Part shown: positions 24,634-29,441 of the stretch, in pieces
Layout: every line of letters begins with the position of its first letter
Numbering within the stretch: the stretch's first letter is position 1
Origin: an uncultured Pseudomonadota bacterium
GTDB taxonomy: Bacteria; Pseudomonadota; Gammaproteobacteria; Burkholderiales; SG8-39
Direction: 5' to 3'
Length of the DNA stretch: 29,441 bases
Assembly: GCA_903909415.1 (NCBI GenBank)
Contig: CAIVVS010000353.1
Location: 1 to 29,441, forward strand
The notes under the pieces: model-generated
The model's input: only the letters and a program-made list of their open reading frames with translations
Database searches by the model: none
Told to the model about the DNA's origin: nothing
Made by a program: the position numbers and the translations under genes

Positions 24634-27000
24634 TCAGGCGGCGCCGGCGATCATCGCCCGCACGCGCGCGCTGGTGAGCGGGCCGCCGCGCACGACGACG
24701 CCGAGGCTGCGCAATGCGTCTTCCACGGCGCCGGCGATCGCGGCCGGCGGTCCGATCGCGCCGCCTTCGCCCAGGCCCTTCACGCCCAGCGGGTTGCGCG
24801 TGGACAGGCTCTCGATGTGGTCCAGCTCGATGTCGGGGATGTCCGAGGCGATCGGCATCGCGTAGTCCATGAAGGTGCCGGCCAGCGGCTGGCCGGTCTC
24901 GTCATAGGCGAGTTCCTCGCGCAGCATGCCGCCCACGCCCTGAACGACGCCGCCGATCACCTGCGCGTCGGCCAGCAGCGGGTTCACCACCCGGCCGCAG
25001 TCGTGCACGACCACGTAGCGCTCGATCTTCACCGTGCCGGTGTCGCGGTCCACCGATACCGCGACCGCGTGGCAGGCGCTGGCGTAGGTCACGGTGGGCG
25101 GGACGAAGTAGGCGGTGTCCGAGAGGTTGCCGTCGCCGGCCTCGCCACGGCGCAACACCGAGCCCGCCGCGGACAGGGCGATCTTGCCCAGCGGAATCGA
25201 CTTGCCCGGCACGCCCTTGATGGACACCTCGCCGTTGACGATCTCCAGGTCGCCGGCTGCGGCTTCCAGCAGGTCGGAGGCGATGGCGAGCGCCTTGTCG
25301 CGCACCAGCGTGGCGGCCTTGTGGATGGCATTGCCGGCGGTAACCGTGCTGCGGCTGGCGATGGTGCCGATGCCGTAGCTGATGGTGGCGGTGTCGCCGC
25401 CCACCACGTCCACGGAGTCGAAAGGCACGCCCAGGGTGTCGGCGGTGATCTGCGCGTACACCGTGCGATGGCCCTGTCCCTGGCTGCAGGCGCCGGTGGC
25501 GACCTGCACCCGGCCCGAGGGCAGCACCTTGACCACGGCGCCCTCGAACGGCCCCATGCCCGAGCCCTCGACGTAGAGCGCGAAGCCCACGCCCAGCATC
25601 AGCTTCGGGTCGGCCTTCTGGCGCTTGCGGATGTCGTCCAGCCCGATGATGGCGCGGGCGCGCTTGAGCAGTTCCGGGAAGTCGCCCGAGTCGTATGCCT
25701 GCGGGTTGCCGTCGCGGTACAGCAGGCCCGTGTCATAGGGCATGGCCTGCGCGGTGACAAGGTTCTTCTCGCGCACGTCGGCCGGGTCCATGCCGAGTTT
25801 CGCGGCCAGTCGGTCGATCATGCGTTCGATGGCGAACACCGCCTCCGGGCGACCGGCGCCGCGGTAGGGCGTGGTGAAGCAGGTATTGGTCAGCACGCCG
25901 CGCACCGAGATGTGCGCATTGGGCACGTGGTAGGGCCCGAGCAGGTGCGAGAGCGTGTTGTAGGGCACCACCAGTCCGATCACGTTGTAGGCGCCGAAGT
26001 TCACCAGCACGTCGTCGGTGATGCCGAGGATGGTGCCGTCCTTGTCGGCGGCGATCCGGATGCGGTGGACCTGGTCGCGCGCGTGCGCGGCGGCGGTCAG
26101 GTTCTCGCCGCGCTCCTCCACCCAGCGCACCGGGCGGCGCAGTTCGCGCGCGGCGAAAGGGATGAGGATGTCCTCGGCGTACTGCACGCCCTTCTGGCCG
26201 AAGCCGCCGCCCACGTCGCAGGCCACCACGCGCACCGTGTCCACCGGCTGGTGCAGGGAGTTGGCGACGATGCCGGCCATCACGTGCGGGGTCTGGGTGC
26301 TGGCCCAGATGGTCATCTTGTTGCCGTAGGGCTCGGGCATGGCCATCACGCCGCGGCATTCCATCGGCGAGGCGACGTAGCGGTGGGTGCGGATCTCTTC
26401 CTCCACCACTACGGCCGCGGACTTGAACGTGCCCTCGGGGTCGCCCTTGCCGGTGGCCACCGACAGCGCGAGGTTGCTGCCCCAGGACGGCTCCAGCAGC
26501 GGGGCGCCGGGCGCGAGCGCGGCATCCGGGTCCAGCACCGCGGGCAGCGGCTCGTAGTCGATGTGCACCTGCTCGGCGGCGTCCAGCGCCTGCTGGCGGG
26601 TGTCCGCCACCACCATCGCGACCGGCTGGCCGACGTAGGTCACGCGTTCCTTGGGGAAGGCGGGCGTGGGGTGCAGCCGGTCCATGGGCTTCAGTTCGCG
26701 CATCAGCCGCTCGGGCGTGTGCACTTCGCCGGCCACGCAGATCGGTTCCAGCACGCCGTCGGTGTCAGCCACGGTGTAGACGGCCTGCACGCCGGGCATG
26801 GCCAGCGCGGCGGCGAGGTCGGTGCCGGTGACCGTGGCATGCGCGTGCGGGCTGCGCACGAACACCGCGACCAGGGTGCCCGGCACCTGCAGGTCGGCCA
26901 CGTACTGGCCGGCGCCGCGCAGCAGCTTGTCGTCCTCGACGCGCCGCAGTGACTGTCCAATGAGTCCGGAACTGCCCGAACCTGTCATGTTGCCTGCCAT
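24634..27000 (-). CDS. molybdenum hydroxylase large subunit, form II CoxL-like
   Basis: The product is 788 residues of the xanthine dehydrogenase/aldehyde oxidase Mo-binding family. Motifs: GGGFGQKG (264-271), the form II active-site loop YRGAGR (379-384), a glutamine-serine-rich cofactor stretch (GACSQGQGH), and GLGEGG with catalytic base E745. It lacks the AYRCSFR of CO dehydrogenase, so CO oxidation is not expected. ATG 27000 has AGGAG about 7 nt upstream. No FAD or iron-sulfur subunit gene flanks it; both needed partners are encoded in the rightward operon (14692-16697) or elsewhere. It follows an aldehyde dehydrogenase gene by 49 nt. Likely substrates are an aldehyde or N-heteroaromatic ring. 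Confidence 0.92.
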   Translation of the reverse strand: MAGNMTGSGSSGLIGQSLRRVEDDKLLRGAGQYVADLQVPGTLVAVFVRSPHAHATVTGTDLAAALAMPGVQAVYTVADTDGVLEPICVAGEVHTPERLMRELKPMDRLHPTPAFPKERVTYVGQPVAMVVADTRQQALDAAEQVHIDYEPLPAVLDPDAALAPGAPLLEPSWGSNLALSVATGKGDPEGTFKSAAVVVEEEIRTHRYVASPMECRGVMAMPEPYGNKMTIWASTQTPHVMAGIVANSLHQPVDTVRVVACDVGGGFGQKGVQYAEDILIPFAARELRRPVRWVEERGENLTAAAHARDQVHRIRIAADKDGTILGITDDVLVNFGAYNVIGLVVPYNTLSHLLGPYHVPNAHISVRGVLTNTCFTTPYRGAGRPEAVFAIERMIDRLAAKLGMDPADVREKNLVTAQAMPYDTGLLYRDGNPQAYDSGDFPELLKRARAIIGLDDIRKRQKADPKLMLGVGFALYVEGSGMGPFEGAVVKVLPSGRVQVATGACSQGQGHRTVYAQITADTLGVPFDSVDVVGGDTATISYGIGTIASRSTVTAGNAIHKAATLVRDKALAIASDLLEAAAGDLEIVNGEVSIKGVPGKSIPLGKIALSAAGSVLRRGEAGDGNLSDTAYFVPPTVTYASACHAVAVSVDRDTGTVKIERYVVVHDCGRVVNPLLADAQVIGGVVQGVGGMLREELAYDETGQPLAGTFMDYAMPIASDIPDIELDHIESLSTRNPLGVKGLGEGGAIGPPAAIAGAVEDALRSLGVVVRGGPLTSARVRAMIAGAA

Positions 27001-27049
27001 GACTGCTCCTGTTCTTGAATCTGGGGATGTGGCGTTGCGCGCGGCTGGC

Positions 27050-28522
27050 TCAGGGATTGGCCCAGGGCAGCGGACGCTCGTTCATGCCGAAATACAGGCT
27101 CTTGGAATAGCAGTACTGCCACACCCCTTGGTGCGCCTTTTCCACGCCCAGGCCGCTTTCCTTGATGCCGGAGAAGGGCGTGGAGATGGACAGCTGCTTG
27201 TAGGTGTTGATCCAGACGTTGCCCGCTTCCAGGCGGCGCGCGACGCGCCAGGCGCGGCGGTAGTCGCGCGTCCAGATGCCGGCGGCCAGGCCATAGACGC
27301 TGTCGTTGGCCTGCGCGATCAGCGATTCCTCGTCGGTGAAGGGGATCGCGATCACCACCGGCCCGAAGATTTCCTCGCGCGCGGTGCGGGTCGCGTTGGA
27401 CAGGCCGTCGAACACCGTGGGCCGGTAGAACCAGCCGCGGTCGAACGCTGCGCCGGCGGGACGGAAGCCACCTGCCAGCAGCCGGCCGCCTTCCTGCTTG
27501 GCCAGTTCCACGTAGGACTCGACCGTGCCGCGGTGCGCGCTGGTGATCAGCGGGCCCATGTGGGTCGCGGGGTCCTCGGGGTCGCCCACGCGCAGCTTCT
27601 CAGTGGCGGCCACCAGCTTGGCCATGAAGGCCTCGCGGACGGTCTCGTGCACGAACAGGCGGGAACCGGCGATGCAGGACTCGCCCGATGAGGAGAAGAT
27701 GCCGAACAGCACGCCGTTGACCGCGTGGTCCAGCTCCGCGTCCTCGAACACGATGGTGGGCGACTTGCCGCCCAGTTCCAGCGTGACCGGCATCAGCTTC
27801 TCGGCGGCGAGCTTGCCCAGGTGCCGGCCGGTGGTGGTGCCGCCGGTGAAGGACACCTTCTTGACCAGCGGGTGCTGCACGATCGCGTCACCGATGACCG
27901 AGCCCTTGCCCGGCAGCACGCTGACCACGCCGCGCGGCACGCCGGCCTGCTCGCAGATGCGGCCCAGTTCCAGCGCCAGCAGCGGCGTGATCTCGGCGGG
28001 CTTGAGCACCACGGCGCAGCCGGCCGCGAGCGCGGGCGCGAGCTTCTGGGCTTCGCTCGCCACCGGCGAGTTCCACGGCGTGATCGCCGCGATTACGCCC
28101 AGCGGCTCGTGCACGGCCATGGTGAGGTAGTCGCCGCGCGAGGGCGTGATCGCCTCTTCCATTGTCTCGCAGGCCGCGGCGAAGAACTGGAAGGTGCCGG
28201 CGGCGCTGGCCACCAGGGCGCGCGTCTCGCTGATCGGCTTGCCGTTGTCGCGGCGCTGCAGTTGGGACAGTTCCTCGTGCCGGGAACGGATCAACTGGCT
28301 GATTTTATGGAGGATATTGGCGCGCTCGTGGGGCTTGATGTCGCGCCAGTCGGGCTTCTGCCAGGCTGCGTGCGCGACCTCGATCGCCTCGTTCACGTCC
28401 TCGACGTTGGCGGCACGGAGTTCCGCGTTGACCGTGTCATCGGCCGGGTAGCGCGTCGCGTAGCTCGCGCCGCGCCCGTCGCGCCACTCGCCGCCCACCA
28501 GGATGCGCAGGGAGTCGCCCAT
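27050..28522 (-). CDS. NAD(P)-dependent aldehyde dehydrogenase
   Basis: The 490-residue enzyme has the full ALDH active site: N151 (ITPWNSP), general base E249 (LELGGKSP) and nucleophile C283 (SSSGESCIAG). The nucleotide-binding FTGGTTTG stands at 225-232. It resembles the betaine-aldehyde / hydroxymuconate-semialdehyde group, so it may oxidise the semialdehyde made by ring cleavage (inference). ATG 28522 lies 3 nt after the aspartate dehydrogenase-like stop, with only a weak ribosome site, which suggests translational coupling. Length and all key residues are normal. Confidence 0.93.
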   Translation of the reverse strand: MGDSLRILVGGEWRDGRGASYATRYPADDTVNAELRAANVEDVNEAIEVAHAAWQKPDWRDIKPHERANILHKISQLIRSRHEELSQLQRRDNGKPISETRALVASAAGTFQFFAAACETMEEAITPSRGDYLTMAVHEPLGVIAAITPWNSPVASEAQKLAPALAAGCAVVLKPAEITPLLALELGRICEQAGVPRGVVSVLPGKGSVIGDAIVQHPLVKKVSFTGGTTTGRHLGKLAAEKLMPVTLELGGKSPTIVFEDAELDHAVNGVLFGIFSSSGESCIAGSRLFVHETVREAFMAKLVAATEKLRVGDPEDPATHMGPLITSAHRGTVESYVELAKQEGGRLLAGGFRPAGAAFDRGWFYRPTVFDGLSNATRTAREEIFGPVVIAIPFTDEESLIAQANDSVYGLAAGIWTRDYRRAWRVARRLEAGNVWINTYKQLSISTPFSGIKESGLGVEKAHQGVWQYCYSKSLYFGMNERPLPWANP

Positions 28523-28525
28523 GGC

Positions 28526-29353
28526 TCAGATCACCAGCGCGGCCACGCGGTTGCGCAGCGCGCGCACCGCGGAGTAGGCGGCCAGCGCCGAAGTCTTGGG
28601 GTTCTCGGCCAGCGGCTTGCCCGACATGGTGATCTCCAGCTCGCCGAAGGCGCCGCGCGCCTTGACGTTGTGGATGTTGTTGCTCACCGCCGGGTCGGCG
28701 ATCAGCGTGGCGCGGGTACGCGACAGGCCCAGGCCCGCCAGCGACACGGTGGCCGCGACATTGGCGTTCTTGGGATAGAGCAGGGCGGCTTCGCCCGCGC
28801 TGCCCTCGAAGATCACCGTGGCGGTCTTGAGGTTCTTCAGGTCGCAGACCTTCTCGGCCGGCGTGCCCATCCAGCCGATCGGCGGCTTGCGCCCGGTGTA
28901 GACGACTTCGTCCAGCCCGCCTACCTTGGCCGAGGCGATGGCGTCGATGCCGGCGATGGCGCCGGAGATCAGCGTGAGCTGCGCGCCGCCTTCGGCCGCG
29001 GCTTTCTCCAGTGACTCGGCCAGGCCGGGCTCGGACAGCGAGCCGACCGACACCAGCGCGAGGTCGATGCCGCGCTTCAGCAGCGCGGGCACGTGCGCCT
29101 TGACCGCGGCATGGCCGGCGCACTCGATGGCGTAGTCGGGCTTCACGCTGAGCTGGTCCAGCGAGGTGATCACCTGGATGGCGTCGCCCACGTCCTGCTG
29201 CACCTTCTCGCGGAACTCGGGGAGTTCCAGGATCCACTTGATCGCCAGCCCGTCTTGGCCGGCGCCAGCGCCGCGGTCGCCGGCGACTTCACGCAGCACC
29301 ACGCGCCCGATGGCGCCGGAGCCGATCATCAACACATTGGTCGTCTTGCTCAT
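28526..29353 (-). CDS. L-aspartate dehydrogenase-like protein
   Basis: The product is 275 residues. The Rossmann motif GSGAIG (11-16) binds NAD(P), and the C-terminal domain has NNIHNVKARGAFGEL with catalytic-type H228, both hallmarks of the AspDH/NadX family. That family interconverts L-aspartate and oxaloacetate with ammonia, or feeds iminoaspartate to NAD synthesis. ATG 29353 has GGAGAAG upstream and overlaps the preceding stop by ATGA. The usual nadX neighbours (nadA, nadC) are absent; here it is tied to an aldehyde dehydrogenase and a Mo hydroxylase. It may therefore act on a pathway intermediate rather than in NAD synthesis (inference). Confidence 0.85.
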   Translation of the reverse strand: MSKTTNVLMIGSGAIGRVVLREVAGDRGAGAGQDGLAIKWILELPEFREKVQQDVGDAIQVITSLDQLSVKPDYAIECAGHAAVKAHVPALLKRGIDLALVSVGSLSEPGLAESLEKAAAEGGAQLTLISGAIAGIDAIASAKVGGLDEVVYTGRKPPIGWMGTPAEKVCDLKNLKTATVIFEGSAGEAALLYPKNANVAATVSLAGLGLSRTRATLIADPAVSNNIHNVKARGAFGELEITMSGKPLAENPKTSALAAYSAVRALRNRVAALVI

Positions 29354-29441
29354 GCCTGCTTCTCCTCGGTCTTGCGCAGCGGCGGGCCGGCGAACGCGGT
29401 CGCGAACGGCCCGATCTTCACCATGTCCACTTCCACCATCA
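29350..29441 (-). CDS. C-terminal end of an unidentified gene (partial)
   Basis: An open frame enters the window at 29441 and ends with TGA at 29352-29350, overlapping the next start by ATGA. The visible last residues are MVKIGPFATAFAGPPLRKTE and EKQA. The ATGA overlap shows it is the upstream member of the same operon. The fragment is too short to name a family. Confidence 0.7.
   Translation of the reverse strand, partial: MVEVDMVKIGPFATAFAGPPLRKTEEKQA

Noticed and set aside
24817..26952. A 711-codon open frame on the + strand opposite the orphan Mo subunit, and similar long frames at 2487-4544 (-), 12505-15165 (-), 6177-8489 (+) and 21953-24865 (+).
   Set aside because: They are antisense to genes with clear catalytic motifs, are rich in His, Arg, Gly and Ala as expected from GC-rich third positions, and show no domain pattern of their own.

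Overview
The window is GC-rich, tightly packed proteobacterial DNA. Strong codon bias, many 4-nt ATGA overlaps, two Bug/TTT-type solute receptors, a TRAP receptor and several aromatic oxygenases point to a betaproteobacterium of the Burkholderiales. That placement is inference from gene content; no rRNA, tRNA or other marker gene is present. No stretch of 300 bases lacks a gene. The longest gaps are 8966-9169 (divergent promoter region), 6140-6314 (two hairpin terminators and a gene relic), 5321-5476 (hairpin-rich leader) and 20377-20512 (nothing clear seen). No CRISPR, transposase, integrase, tRNA or transcription regulator gene was found.

Region 1 (1-6280, + strand) looks like a signalling module. 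It has a TPR-CHAT caspase-like protease (5' end outside the window), a CHASE2-class III adenylate cyclase, and two related exported proteins with a FecR-like beta-rich core. It ends in a relic of a third copy's 3' end between two strong hairpin terminators.

Region 2 (6315-8965, - strand) is lemA followed by an M48 metalloprotease with a TerB-like C-terminal part.

Region 3 (9170-20376, + strand) is a ten-gene catabolic run: Rieske oxygenase alpha and beta subunits (salicylate 5-hydroxylase/NagGH-like), a TRAP receptor, a three-gene molybdenum hydroxylase in the order large-medium-small with the small subunit fused to a CoxG domain, an NMT1-type ABC receptor, a small ABM-fold protein, a 2-oxoglutarate/Fe(II) oxygenase and a Bug receptor. 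A perfect 41-bp tandem repeat between the large and medium hydroxylase genes creates two identical 14-codon mini-ORFs, each with its own ribosome site and each overlapping its neighbours by ATGA.

Region 4 (20513-22562, + strand) is a lipoprotein lemA followed by two TPM-domain genes.

Region 5 (29441-22586, - strand) is a second catabolic operon: the tail of an unknown gene, an aspartate-dehydrogenase-like protein, an aldehyde dehydrogenase, an orphan molybdenum hydroxylase large subunit, a Bug receptor interrupted by an in-frame TAG, and a two-domain VOC extradiol dioxygenase. It converges on region 4.

Together regions 3 and 5 look like a pathway for oxidising an aromatic or N-heteroaromatic acid: hydroxylation by Mo and Rieske enzymes, ring cleavage by the VOC dioxygenase, then aldehyde oxidation. 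Four periplasmic receptors could capture substrates, but no membrane permease lies in the window. The actual substrate cannot be read from the sequence.
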